Shown piece by piece: positions 45,928 to 54,554 of a stretch of 64,000 bases of DNA. The position numbers were made by a program, and so were the translations under genes. Under the pieces are notes generated by a model, which made no database searches, was not told where the DNA came from, and saw only the letters and a list, made by a program, of their open reading frames with translations. Numbering within the stretch: the stretch's first letter is position 1; every line of letters starts with the position of its first letter. The stretch covers positions 47,548 through 111,547 of the forward strand of contig MKUQ01000020.1 in assembly GCA_001898645.1 (NCBI GenBank), given 5' to 3'. The stretch comes from Burkholderiales bacterium 70-64. GTDB lineage: Bacteria; Pseudomonadota; Gammaproteobacteria; Burkholderiales; Burkholderiaceae_E.

Positions 45928-47040
45928 ATGCGCCTTCATTTGCCGTCCGTTCCGACCCTGCTGATCGCCCTTGGTCTCGGGTTGGCCGTCGTGCGTCCCG
46001 CGCTGGCGGCCGCCGGCACGCCGGAGGCGCCGTCGCTGCCGGCGGCCGACTTCGCCGCGGTAGGCATCGAGACGGTCCCGGTCCGCGCGGCTTCGGCGAA
46101 GTGGCTCAGCCACCTGCCGGCGCACGTCCAGGTTCCCAATGCGCAACAGCGCTTCGTGGCCGCACCCGTGGGCGGGCTGGTAACCGCGTTGCTGGTGGGG
46201 GTGGGCGAGCCGGTGAGGCAGGGCCAGCCACTGGCGCGGATCGTCAGCCCCGAGCTGCTCGCGCTGCAGCGCGAACTGGCCCAGGCCAGTGCCGAGCGCG
46301 AGCGCACGCAGCGCGCCCTGCAGCGCGACGAAAGCCTGCTGGCCGAAGGGTTGATCGCGGCATCGCGCGCCGAGGCCAGCCGCGCCGCCGATCGCCAGGC
46401 CGCGGCGCTGCTGTCCGAGAAGCGCGGCCTGGTGGCCCTCGCCGGGGCGCGTCCGGGCGCCGCCGGCGAGCTGGCGATCGTCGCGCCGATGAGCGGGGTG
46501 GTGCTTTCGCAGACGGTGCGCGCGGGCGAGCGGGTCGAACCCGCCACGACCCTGTTCCGCATTGCGCGCCTCGAGCCACTGGAGCTCGAGATCGAGCTGC
46601 CGATCGCGGCCGCGCCGCGCATCGCGCCGGGCCGTGCCGTGCGGGTCAGCGGCAGCGAGGCGCGCGGTGTCGTCATCGCGGTCGGGCGCGCGGTCAGCGA
46701 CGGCCAGACCCTCACCGTGCGCGCACGCCTCGACGCCGGGCTGGCCGGCTTGAATCCGGGCCAGCACGTGGAGGCGGAAATCGAGATCGGCGGGCGCGCC
46801 GGTGCGCCGGACCTGTGGCAGGTGCCCGCCGGCGCGCTGGTGCGGCTGGGCGAGGGCGGCGCGCAGGCGGCGGTCTTCGTGCAGCGCGACGGCCGCTACG
46901 TCGTGGTTGCGGCGGCGCCGATGGGAGAGTCGGGTTCCGACCTGGTGATCCAGGCCGCGCTGCGCGAGGGCGAGCCAGTGGTGAGTCGCGGGGCCAGCCA
47001 GTTGAAGGCGGCCCTGGCCGGGCTCGGCGGCAAGCAGTGA
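45928..47040 (+). CDS. Heavy-metal efflux RND periplasmic adaptor (CusB/CzcB-like)
   Basis: A 370-residue membrane fusion protein. The signal peptide spans about 1-24. A barrel-sandwich (lipoyl) half follows (RFVAAPVGGLVTALLVGVGEPVRQGQPLARI, about 72-102), then an alpha-helical hairpin (LLALQRELAQASAERERTQRAL), the second half-lipoyl (AIVAPMSGVVLSQTVRAGERVEP) and beta-barrel/proximal domains. It links the inner-membrane pump to the outer-membrane factor. The ATG at 45928 is chosen for AGGA 8 bp upstream; ATGs at 45901 and 45919 are in frame. Confidence 0.88.
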   Translation: MRLHLPSVPTLLIALGLGLAVVRPALAAAGTPEAPSLPAADFAAVGIETVPVRAASAKWLSHLPAHVQVPNAQQRFVAAPVGGLVTALLVGVGEPVRQGQPLARIVSPELLALQRELAQASAERERTQRALQRDESLLAEGLIAASRAEASRAADRQAAALLSEKRGLVALAGARPGAAGELAIVAPMSGVVLSQTVRAGERVEPATTLFRIARLEPLELEIELPIAAAPRIAPGRAVRVSGSEARGVVIAVGRAVSDGQTLTVRARLDAGLAGLNPGQHVEAEIEIGGRAGAPDLWQVPAGALVRLGEGGAQAAVFVQRDGRYVVVAAAPMGESGSDLVIQAALREGEPVVSRGASQLKAALAGLGGKQ

Positions 47041-47047
47041 GTGCCCT

Positions 47048-50000
47048 GTGCTCGGTCGCATCGTCGCCTTCTCGCTGACGCAGCGCCTGCTGGTGCTGGT
47101 GGCCGCCGCGCTGCTGGTGGCCGCCGGCGTGGTGGCCTTTCGCGAACTGCCGATCGACGCCTTCCCGGATGTCTCCACCACCCAGGTGAAGATCGTGATC
47201 AAGGCGCCCGGCATGACTCCCGAGGAGGTGGAGAGCCGGATCACGGTGCCGATCGAGCAGGAGATGCTCGGCATCCCGGGGCAGCGCGTCGTGCGCGCGG
47301 TCTCGAAGTACGGCATCACCGACGTCACCATCGATTTCGACGACGGCACGGACATCTACTGGGCGCGCCAGCAGGTGGGCGAGCGGCTGGCGGCCGCGCA
47401 GGCCAGCCTGCCGGCGCAGGCGAGCGGGGGCTTGGCGCCGATCACCACGCCGCTGGGCGAGATGTTCATGTTCACCATCGAGGGGCCGTTGTCACTGGCG
47501 GAGAAGCGCACGCTGCTCGAGCGCGTGATCCGGCCTCGCCTGCGCACCGTGCGCGGGGTCGCCGACGTGAACAGCCTCGGCGGCTACGTGCGCAGCTACG
47601 AGGTGGTGCCCAATCCGCAGTTGCTGGCCACGCGCGGCCTGGGCCTGGACGCGGTGCGCAGCGCGCTCGAGCGCAACAACCGCAACGACGGCGCCGGGCG
47701 GCTCACCGAGGGCGAGGAAGCCCTGATCGTCCGCATGGACGGCGCAGTGGGCGGCCTGGACGACCTGCGCGGGATCGTGGTCGCGCTGAGCAACGGCGTG
47801 CCGGTGCGCCTGTCCGAGGTGGCCGAGGTGCGCATCGGGAGCCTGACCCGTTACGGCGCGGTCACCCGCGACGGAAGCGAGGCCGTGCAGGGCCTGGTGC
47901 TGGGGCTGCGCGGGGCGAATGCCCAGGCGGTGATCGCGGGGGTCAAGGGGCGGCTGGCAGCGCTCGCGCCCTCGCTGCCGCAAGGGGTGAGCATCGTGCC
48001 CTTCTACGACCGTTCCGCGCTCGTCGAGCGGGCGGTGGGCACGGTGTCGAAAGCGCTGCTGGAGGCCATCGCGCTGGTGGTGCTGCTGCTACTGGCCTTC
48101 CTCGGCAACCTGCGCGCCGCCTTCGTGGTGGCGCTCGTCTTGCCGCTGGCGGCACTGGGCACCTTCATCCTGATGCGCTACACCGGTTTGTCGGCGAACC
48201 TGATGAGCCTGGGCGGCCTGGCCATCGCGATCGGCCTGCTGGTCGACGGTGCGGTGGTGGTGGTCGAGAACATCGAGAGCCACCTTGCCGGGAGCGGCGG
48301 CCAGGCGCGCCTGCCGATGCTGCACGTGGTCTACCGGGCGGTGCAGGAGGTCGCCGTGCCGGTCGTCGCAGGCGTGTGCATCATCATCATCGTGTTCGTG
48401 CCGCTGCTGGCGCTGCAGGGCCTCGAGGGCAAGCTGTTCGTGCCGGTCGCGCTGGCGATCGTCTACGCGCTGTCCAGTTCGCTGGTGCTGGCGCTCACCG
48501 TGATCCCGGTGCTGGCCTCGCTGCTGTTGCGGCGTAGTGCAGGGCATCGCCAGCCGTGGCTCGCGCGCAAGCTCGAGGCGCTCTACGTCCCGGTGCTCGG
48601 CTGGGCGCTGCGGCGCAGCCGCATCGTGGTCGCTGCCGCGCTGGTGCTGCTGGTGCTGGCTGGCGTGGCCTACGCGCTGCTGGGCAAGAGCTTCATGCCC
48701 ACCATGGACGAGGGCGACCTGATCATGCAACTCGAGAAGCTGCCGTCGATCAGCCTGGATCGCACGGTCGAGGTCGATTCGCGCCTGCAGCGGGCGATCC
48801 TCGACGGCGTGCCCGAGGTGTCCAGCGTGGTCGCCCGCTCGGGCTCCGACGAGCTCGGCCTCGACCCGATGGGCCTGAACGAGAGCGACAGCTTCCTGGT
48901 GCTGAAGCCGATCGCCCAGTGGCGCCGTCCGGACAAGGCATGGCTGACCGACCAGTTGCGCACGGTGGCGGCGCGCTTCCCCGGGCTCGAAGCCACCTTC
49001 ACCCAGCCGATCGAGATGCGCATCGCCGAGATGCTCACCGGTGTCCGGGGCGACATCGCGGTCAAGGTGTTCGGCAGCGACCTGGCCGAACTCGGCCGGG
49101 CCTCCCAGCGCATCGAGGCGCTGCTGCGCGCGATCCCGGGCGCCGAGGACGTGTTCACGGCGCGCAACGAGGGCGTGCAGTATCTGCAGGTGCGCATCGA
49201 CCGGCTGGCGGCCGGCCGGCTGGGCCTGTCGGTGGACGACCTGCAGGACAGCCTCAGGGCGCTCGTCGAAGGGATGGCGGCCGGCAACGTCATCGAATCC
49301 GGCTGGCGCACGCCGATCCTGGTGCGCGCCGGCGAAGACGTGCGCGCCGGCGCATCGCACTTCGGCAACCTGCGCATCGCCCTTCCGGACGGCAATGCCG
49401 TGCCGCTGTCGGCCGTGGCCCGGCTCGAGCGGGTCGACGGCCCGGTGAAGATCGAGCGCGAGAACGCGGCGCGCTACGTCACCATCCGCTCCAACGTGCG
49501 GGGGCGCGACCTGGTGGGATTCGTCGAGGAGGCGCAGGCGCGCGTGGCGGCCGAGCTGCCGCTGCCGGCCGGCTACCGCATCGAATGGGGCGGCCAGTTC
49601 GAGAACCAGCAGCGCGCCGCCGCGCGCCTGGCGGTGGTGGTGCCGGTCGCCCTGATGCTCATCTTCCTGCTGCTGTTCTCCACTTTCCATTCGGTGCGCC
49701 AGGCGGTGCTGGTGCTGGCCAACGTGCCTTTCGCGCTGGTGGGCGGGGTGTTCGCGCTGCTGCTGGCCGGCGAGTATCTTTCGGTACCGGCCTCGGTCGG
49801 CTTCATCGCGCTGCTGGGCATCGCGGTCCTCAACGGCGTGGTGATGGTCACCTACTTCAACCAGCTGCTCGAACATCGCATGCCGATCGCGGAGGTCGTG
49901 GTCGAGGGCGCGCGCCGGCGCCTGCGCCCGGTGCTGATGACGGCCTCCATCGCCGCCTTCGGCCTGGTGCCGCTGCTGTTCGCCAGCGGCCCGGGCTCGG

Positions 50001-50143
50001 AGATCCAGCGCCCGCTCGCCATCGTCGTGATCGGCGGCCTGGTGAGCTCCACCCTGCTGACCCTGTTGCTGCTGCCGATCCTGTTTCGCCGCTTCGGCGC
50101 ACCGCGGCTGGCCGCGGCGGGATCCGACGAGACTCCGGCATGA
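47048..50143 (+). CDS. Heavy-metal efflux RND pump (CzcA/CusA family)
   Basis: A 1031-residue proton-driven inner-membrane transporter with 12 helices and two large periplasmic loops. It begins with the usual IVAFSLTQRLLVLVAAALLVAAGVVAFRELPIDAFPDVS-type opening. The helix 4 signature reads AIGLLVDGAVVVVEN: the first aspartate of the CzcA D-F-G-x-x-x-D-G pattern is replaced by A-I-G while the second aspartate stays, so the pump belongs to a divergent divalent-cation subgroup and metal specificity is open. GTG start, 7 bp after the adaptor gene; it overlaps the DUF3240 gene by ATGA. Confidence 0.93.
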   Translation: MLGRIVAFSLTQRLLVLVAAALLVAAGVVAFRELPIDAFPDVSTTQVKIVIKAPGMTPEEVESRITVPIEQEMLGIPGQRVVRAVSKYGITDVTIDFDDGTDIYWARQQVGERLAAAQASLPAQASGGLAPITTPLGEMFMFTIEGPLSLAEKRTLLERVIRPRLRTVRGVADVNSLGGYVRSYEVVPNPQLLATRGLGLDAVRSALERNNRNDGAGRLTEGEEALIVRMDGAVGGLDDLRGIVVALSNGVPVRLSEVAEVRIGSLTRYGAVTRDGSEAVQGLVLGLRGANAQAVIAGVKGRLAALAPSLPQGVSIVPFYDRSALVERAVGTVSKALLEAIALVVLLLLAFLGNLRAAFVVALVLPLAALGTFILMRYTGLSANLMSLGGLAIAIGLLVDGAVVVVENIESHLAGSGGQARLPMLHVVYRAVQEVAVPVVAGVCIIIIVFVPLLALQGLEGKLFVPVALAIVYALSSSLVLALTVIPVLASLLLRRSAGHRQPWLARKLEALYVPVLGWALRRSRIVVAAALVLLVLAGVAYALLGKSFMPTMDEGDLIMQLEKLPSISLDRTVEVDSRLQRAILDGVPEVSSVVARSGSDELGLDPMGLNESDSFLVLKPIAQWRRPDKAWLTDQLRTVAARFPGLEATFTQPIEMRIAEMLTGVRGDIAVKVFGSDLAELGRASQRIEALLRAIPGAEDVFTARNEGVQYLQVRIDRLAAGRLGLSVDDLQDSLRALVEGMAAGNVIESGWRTPILVRAGEDVRAGASHFGNLRIALPDGNAVPLSAVARLERVDGPVKIERENAARYVTIRSNVRGRDLVGFVEEAQARVAAELPLPAGYRIEWGGQFENQQRAAARLAVVVPVALMLIFLLLFSTFHSVRQAVLVLANVPFALVGGVFALLLAGEYLSVPASVGFIALLGIAVLNGVVMVTYFNQLLEHRMPIAEVVVEGARRRLRPVLMTASIAAFGLVPLLFASGPGSEIQRPLAIVVIGGLVSSTLLTLLLLPILFRRFGAPRLAAAGSDETPA

Positions 50144-50472
50144 CGACACACCCCGGTTCGACGATCCGTCCCGACGCCCTGCTGACCCTGTTGGTACCGG
50201 CTGCGCTCGAAGAGAACGTGATCGACCTGTTGCTGGTCGCACCGGCGCCGGCGCCCGGCTTCACGACCAGCCCGGCCGATGGCCACGGCGCCGGCGTGCG
50301 CCTGGAAAGTACGAGCGAGCGCGTGCGCGGCCGGAGCCGTTGGGTGCGCTTCGAGATCGCCCTGGATGCGCACGCCGTGGCGCCGCTGCGCGAGCACCTG
50401 CGCGCGGGCCTGTCCGGCGCCAACGTGTTCTTCTGGACCACGCCGCTGCTCGACTGCGGCACGCTGTCATGA
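50140..50472 (+). CDS. DUF3240 family protein
   Basis: A 110-residue protein of the DUF3240 family, small PII-like ferredoxin-fold proteins that often adjoin metal RND pumps. Recognisable parts are LLTLLVPAALEENVIDLLLV and the C-terminal segment ANVFFWTTPLLDCGTLS. Overlaps both neighbours by 4 bp (ATGA). Suggested roles are metal sensing or modulation of the pump; none is proven. The lone cysteine near the C-terminus is a candidate ligand. Confidence 0.8.
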   Translation: MTTHPGSTIRPDALLTLLVPAALEENVIDLLLVAPAPAPGFTTSPADGHGAGVRLESTSERVRGRSRWVRFEIALDAHAVAPLREHLRAGLSGANVFFWTTPLLDCGTLS

Positions 50473-51803
50473 TCGGCGCACGCTGCCTGGCCGCGCTCGC
50501 GTTCGCCGCGGGCGTGTTGCCGGCCGTTGCGGCGGATGCACCGCCGGTCCTCGCCACGGGCGCGTCGCCAGCCGTTGCCGCGGGTGTGCCGCCAGCCGCT
50601 GCCGCTCCCGCGGGCTACCCTGCGGAGCTGCCACCCCTCGGACGCGTACGCAGCGCCATCGAGGAGGCCCCCGACGTGCGTGCGGCCAGCGCACTGCGCG
50701 ACGCAGGCCTGGCGGAGCGGCGACAGCTCATCGCCGGCCCGCACGAGTGGAGTACGCGCGCCGAGTACCGCAATCGCCGCACCAGCGACACGCCGGTCGT
50801 GGACCGCTTCGGCGAATGGGAACTGGCGCTCGAGCGCGCCGTGCGCCGGTCGGGCAAGGCCGAGCTCGACCGGCGCCTCGGCGATCAGCGCGTCACGCAG
50901 GCGGAAGTGGCGCTCGCCGATGCCCGTCACGAAACCGCTCGCCGCCTGCTCACCACCTGGTACCAGGTGCTGCGCGAGCAGGCGGCCGCGGGCGTGCTCG
51001 ACGAGCAGGCGGCGCTGGCCGCGCGCGAGGTCGAGATCATCGCGCGGCGACGCCAGCTCGGTGACGCCTCGCTGCTGGACGAACAGCAGGCCCAGGCCGC
51101 CGCGGCGCAGACTGAAGCCGCCGCGCGCTCGGCGCGCGAACGTGCCGAGCGCGCCCGGCGGCAGCTGGCAGGACAGTTTCCGACCCTGGCGCCGCCGGCC
51201 GGGGCAGCGCTGCCGACGCCGGGCGAGTCGACCGACGACCTGGCGGCGCTGGGCGAGGCGGCGCTCCAGGAGGATCATGGCCTGCAACTGGCGCGCGCCG
51301 CCGCTGCGCGTGGCCGCCTGGAAAGCGAGCGCGCCGCGGCCGAGCGCCGCCCCGATCCGACCCTCGGCATACGCTACGGCAGCGAGCGCGCCGGCGCCGA
51401 GCGGCTGGTCGGCGTGTTCGTGTCGATCCCCTTCGGTGGCGAGGCCCGGCGCGCCGCCGCCGATGCCAGCCTGGCGCGTGCCGCGGCCTTCGAGCAGCTC
51501 GCCGAAGCACGCCTGCGGCAACTGAGCGGCGACGTCGGCGCGCTGCAGGTGGCTGTCAGCGCCGGGTTGTCGCGCTGGCAGGCCGCGCAGTCCGGCGCCC
51601 AGCTGCAGGCTCGAGTGGCCGAGCGGGTGGCGCTGTCCAACCAGCTCGGCGAGACCGGCTTCACCGAGGTGCTGCTGGCGCGGCGCCAGGCGCTGGACGC
51701 CGCCCTGCTGGCCACCGCAGCGCATGTCGACGTGCTCGAGAGCCGTGCGCGCCTGCTGCTGGACGCGCACCGCCTCTGGGACTTCGATTCGCCCGCCGAC
51801 TGA
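50469..51803 (+). CDS. Outer-membrane efflux protein (TolC family, CzcC/CusC-like)
   Basis: A 444-residue outer-membrane factor. The signal peptide spans about 1-22, then an Ala/Pro-rich segment, then two OEP repeats rich in long helices (RRLGDQRVTQAEVALADARHETARRLLTTWYQVL; LARAAAARGRLESERAAAERRPDPTLGIRYGSER). Family feature: DPTLGIRYGSER...VFVSIPFGG at the barrel strand. It completes the tripartite metal exporter (order adaptor-pump-DUF3240-OMF; the more common order puts the OMF first). The stop codon abuts the 105-bp inverted-repeat element. Confidence 0.88.
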   Translation: MIGARCLAALAFAAGVLPAVAADAPPVLATGASPAVAAGVPPAAAAPAGYPAELPPLGRVRSAIEEAPDVRAASALRDAGLAERRQLIAGPHEWSTRAEYRNRRTSDTPVVDRFGEWELALERAVRRSGKAELDRRLGDQRVTQAEVALADARHETARRLLTTWYQVLREQAAAGVLDEQAALAAREVEIIARRRQLGDASLLDEQQAQAAAAQTEAAARSARERAERARRQLAGQFPTLAPPAGAALPTPGESTDDLAALGEAALQEDHGLQLARAAAARGRLESERAAAERRPDPTLGIRYGSERAGAERLVGVFVSIPFGGEARRAAADASLARAAAFEQLAEARLRQLSGDVGALQVAVSAGLSRWQAAQSGAQLQARVAERVALSNQLGETGFTEVLLARRQALDAALLATAAHVDVLESRARLLLDAHRLWDFDSPAD

Positions 51804-51907
51804 TACGGTTTCGCGTTCGTTCGCAGAACAAGGCGGGGCGCCGCAGACAGTGCTGTAGCACGGCAAGGCGCCCCAACGCCGTTATGCGAACGAACGCGAA
51901 ACCGTAT
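51803..51907. repeat. 105-bp inverted-repeat element with 23-bp perfect arms
   Basis: The left arm (51803-51825, beginning ATACGGTTTCGCG) and the right arm (51885-51907, ending CGCGAAACCGTAT) are exact reverse complements over 23 bp. Inside are a further imperfect pair (GGGGCGCC / GGCGCCCC) and a small palindrome GTGCTGTAGCAC, so the whole can form a long cruciform. It starts on the last base of the OMF stop codon and could end the efflux transcript. It looks like a dispersed repeat, but other copies are not in this window. Confidence 0.75.
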
Positions 51908-51942
51908 GAAGCCGGCCCGGCGCCCCGCGCCGCGACTCACGC

Positions 51943-51948
51943 TACAAT
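51943..51948 (+). promoter_or_regulatory. -10 box of the tRNA-Arg gene
   Basis: TACAAT 10 bp before the mature tRNA start; predicted transcription start is near 51955. Confidence 0.5.
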
Positions 51949-51958
51949 GCGCCCGCAC

Positions 51959-52034
51959 GCGCCCGTAGCTCAACGGATAGAGTACTGCCCTCCGAAGGCA
52001 GGGGTTGCAGGTTCGATTCCTGCCGGGCGCGCCA
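51959..52034 (+). tRNA. tRNA-Arg (anticodon CCG)
   Basis: A 76-nt cloverleaf. Acceptor GCGCCCG pairs with CGGGCGC (52024-52030), then discriminator G and an encoded CCA (52032-52034). Anticodon stem CTGCC/GGCAG holds loop CTCCGAA, giving anticodon CCG for CGG codons. T-arm contains GGTTCGATTCC. The 3' half is overlapped on the opposite strand by the end of the IclR gene. Confidence 0.97.
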
Positions 52035-52863
52035 GCGCGCTTTCAATCTCGCGCACCGCCTCGAGCATCAACGGCGCGATCATGCGTACCAGCTCGCCCT
52101 TTGATCGCAGCCGGTGAACCGGAAGGGTGCAGTTCATAGCGATGCACTCGCCTCGTGACGGCTGGCGGATGGGCGCCGCTACGGCGTGCATGTCCTGCCG
52201 CCAGTCGCCGGCGCTGAGGCAGAAGCCACGTTGCGCGAAGTGCTTCGCGTCCCGCGCCCATGCCGCCTGGCTTTGCGTGAAGCCCGCCGGGTCGGCCACC
52301 TTCAGCCGGTTGAGGATCGCCACTGCGGCGGGCCTCGGGCTGGCGAGAATCAGCGCCCGACCAATTGACGAGGTCAGCAGAGGACGGGTGCTGCCGATGT
52401 CCGGCAGATAGGGGTTGCCCGAGTCGGCACGGCAGCTGTCGATGTAGACCACTTGCAGGCGATCGCGCATGCCCAGGTTGACAGTGCAGCCGGTGCGCAT
52501 CGCCAGCGGTGCCATGAAGCGGCGCGCGACCTGCCGCACCTGTAGGCCGGCGAGCATCGGATGCGCCAGCGACAGTACCCCGGCCGCGAGGCGGTACTTG
52601 CTCGACGACTCGTCCCGCGCGAGATAGCCGAGCATCAGCAGCGTGTAGGTCAGCCTGGATACCGTCGACCTGGGCAGGCCCGTGCGGTCGACGATCTCGC
52701 GATTCCCCAGGACTGGCTCGCCGGGCGTGAAGGCGCGCAGAACGTCGAGCCCTCGCGAGAGGTTCATCGAGAACTGGCGGTCGGTCGCCAAGTCTGTCGC
52801 GGATACCAGTCCCGGCAGCGCGCCGGGGCGGGAAGTCGATGACGGAGTCGAATTCTTCGGCAT
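51970..52863 (-). CDS. IclR-family transcriptional regulator, 3' end overlapping tRNA-Arg
   Basis: A 297-residue regulator. The winged-helix domain spans about 30-95 (RGLDVLRAFTPGEPVLGNREIVDRTGLPRSTVSRLTYTLLMLGYL) and the effector domain about 105-275 (VARRFMAPLAMRTGCTVNLGMRDRLQVVYIDSCRA). The last 20 residues (from ARPAGIEPATPAF) are read from the antisense strand of tRNA-Arg, and the stop is inside the tRNA. The natural C-terminus would be near EIESAL, so the tail is an accidental extension. It diverges from an amidohydrolase gene and presumably controls it. Confidence 0.88.
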   Translation of the reverse strand: MPKNSTPSSTSRPGALPGLVSATDLATDRQFSMNLSRGLDVLRAFTPGEPVLGNREIVDRTGLPRSTVSRLTYTLLMLGYLARDESSSKYRLAAGVLSLAHPMLAGLQVRQVARRFMAPLAMRTGCTVNLGMRDRLQVVYIDSCRADSGNPYLPDIGSTRPLLTSSIGRALILASPRPAAVAILNRLKVADPAGFTQSQAAWARDAKHFAQRGFCLSAGDWRQDMHAVAAPIRQPSRGECIAMNCTLPVHRLRSKGELVRMIAPLMLEAVREIESALARPAGIEPATPAFGGQYSIR

Positions 52864-53011
52864 GGACTGGCATGTTCCGCGCCGCTCCGGAGGAATGCAA
52901 CGCCGATCCGACGCGATCGCTCCCGCTGTGCGGGACAGTGGGTTTACTCCGCGCCGCCGGGCACTTGTAATGGCTTCGCGATGCTGGCGGTACGGAGGAA
53001 GCGGGAACGAC

Positions 53012-54535
53012 ATGAACGAGGACGGACGTGGGCTGGGGGGCCCGATGCGAACCCTGATTCGAGGCGGCTGGGTGGTGGGGAACGAGGCCGGCAGCCACGT
53101 CCTGTTCCGCGACGGCGTGGTGGTGTTCGAGGACGACACGATCCTCCACGTGGGGACGCGCTTCGAGGGAAGGGTCGACCGCACGCTGGATGCCCGCGGC
53201 AGGCTCGTGGCGCCCGGCTTCATCGACACCCACGTGCACTGCGGACACCTTGCCGCCCTGCGCCTGATTGGCGACGTCGGGCGCCCCGACTACTTCGGGC
53301 AGCCCTTCTTCGAGTTCACCACGCCCCGGCGCGGCACGCGCGCGGTCGGCGATCCGCGCTACGTCTCCTCCGACGAGACCTCGCACGAGATCCTGCGCGT
53401 CTGGACCGAGTTCACCATCGTCGAGCTGCTGCGCAACGGCATCACCACCTTCGTCGAGTTCGGTGCGCGAGCGCACGTGCAGCAGGCTCTCGCGCAAGCC
53501 CTCGGACGGCTCGGCATCCGCGGCTACCTGGGCGCGGGGTACAACGTCGGGCGCTGGGTCGGCGGGGAAAACGGCCGGCTCGAGCGCGTGGTGGACGAGG
53601 CAGGCGGCGCCGCCCTGTTCGACGAGGCCATCGCCTTCGCGAAGGACATCGACGGCCGGTACGGCGGGCGCGCGCGGGGCCTGCTGTGTCCGACCGGCGT
53701 GGAGATGTGCTCCACGACCCAGCTGCTCGAGACCGCCCGGCTCGCCGCCGAGCTGCGCATGCCGGTGGCGATCCACGCCGCCTACAGCGTCCTCGAGTTC
53801 ATGGGCATCGTCCGGGAGACGCGGATGACGCCGATCGAATTCCTGCAATCGCTCGGCCTGCTGGACCTGGGACCGCTGCTCAACATCGGCCACGGCAACC
53901 TGGTCGCCGAGCATCGGCGGATGCCGTATTCGGGTGGGCGCGACATCGAGCTGATGGGCGCGCACCGTTGCTCGGTGTCGCATTGCCCGGTCAACATTTC
54001 GCGGCGCGGGCGCTTCCTCGACACATGGGGCAGGTACCGCAAAGCCGGCGTCAACCTCTGCCTCGGTTCGGACACCTACCCGCGCGACATGATGATGCAG
54101 ATGCGCACCGCCTCGTACTTCGGGAAGGTGCTCGGCGCCGACCTGTCGTCCGCCCCGGCGGCCGAAGTGTTCGAGGCGGCGACATTGTCGGGAGCGCGCT
54201 CGCTCGGGCGCGACGATCTCGGCCGTCTCTGCGCCGGCGCCAAGGCCGACATCATCGTGATCGATCTCAGCGGCAGGGACACCCTGCGCTACGGGCCGGT
54301 ACGCGATCCGATCAAGAGCCTCGTCGACGTCGGCATCGCGGACGACGTGGAGACGGTGATCGTCGACGGCGTGGTGAGGATGGCCGATCGCCGCATCCCG
54401 GGTGTGGACATCGATCGGGTGCGCAGCGACGCCCAGCTTGCCGGGGAGCATATGTGGCGGCACTGGGCGGATTGGGATCCGCTGTTTCGCACGGCCGACG
54501 AAATGAGCCCGATGTCCTTTCGGGTCGTCGATTGA
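53012..54535 (+). CDS. Amidohydrolase (TrzN/chlorohydrolase-cytosine deaminase type)
   Basis: A 507-residue metal-dependent hydrolase of the ATZ/TRZ/SSN subgroup. Metal-site motifs in order: DTHVHCGH (HxH, about 82-89), VAIHAAYSV (third His), NIGHGNLVAEH (fourth His) and CLGSDTYPRD (catalytic Asp). The C-terminal beta-sandwich (GAKADIIVIDLSGRD...GVVRMADRR) is typical. It deaminates or dechlorinates N-heterocycles or guanidino-type compounds in homologues. The start follows GCGGGAACGAC; a second ATG (53045) is possible. It lies next to a divergent IclR gene and a Bug receptor. Confidence 0.88.
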   Translation: MNEDGRGLGGPMRTLIRGGWVVGNEAGSHVLFRDGVVVFEDDTILHVGTRFEGRVDRTLDARGRLVAPGFIDTHVHCGHLAALRLIGDVGRPDYFGQPFFEFTTPRRGTRAVGDPRYVSSDETSHEILRVWTEFTIVELLRNGITTFVEFGARAHVQQALAQALGRLGIRGYLGAGYNVGRWVGGENGRLERVVDEAGGAALFDEAIAFAKDIDGRYGGRARGLLCPTGVEMCSTTQLLETARLAAELRMPVAIHAAYSVLEFMGIVRETRMTPIEFLQSLGLLDLGPLLNIGHGNLVAEHRRMPYSGGRDIELMGAHRCSVSHCPVNISRRGRFLDTWGRYRKAGVNLCLGSDTYPRDMMMQMRTASYFGKVLGADLSSAPAAEVFEAATLSGARSLGRDDLGRLCAGAKADIIVIDLSGRDTLRYGPVRDPIKSLVDVGIADDVETVIVDGVVRMADRRIPGVDIDRVRSDAQLAGEHMWRHWADWDPLFRTADEMSPMSFRVVD

Positions 54536-54554
54536 CGGTGGAAGTGGAGGCCTC

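Noticed and set aside
48089..50242. Long minus-strand frame across the RND pump gene
   Set aside because: Shadow frame rich in His, Gln and Arg, without any domain or start signal.
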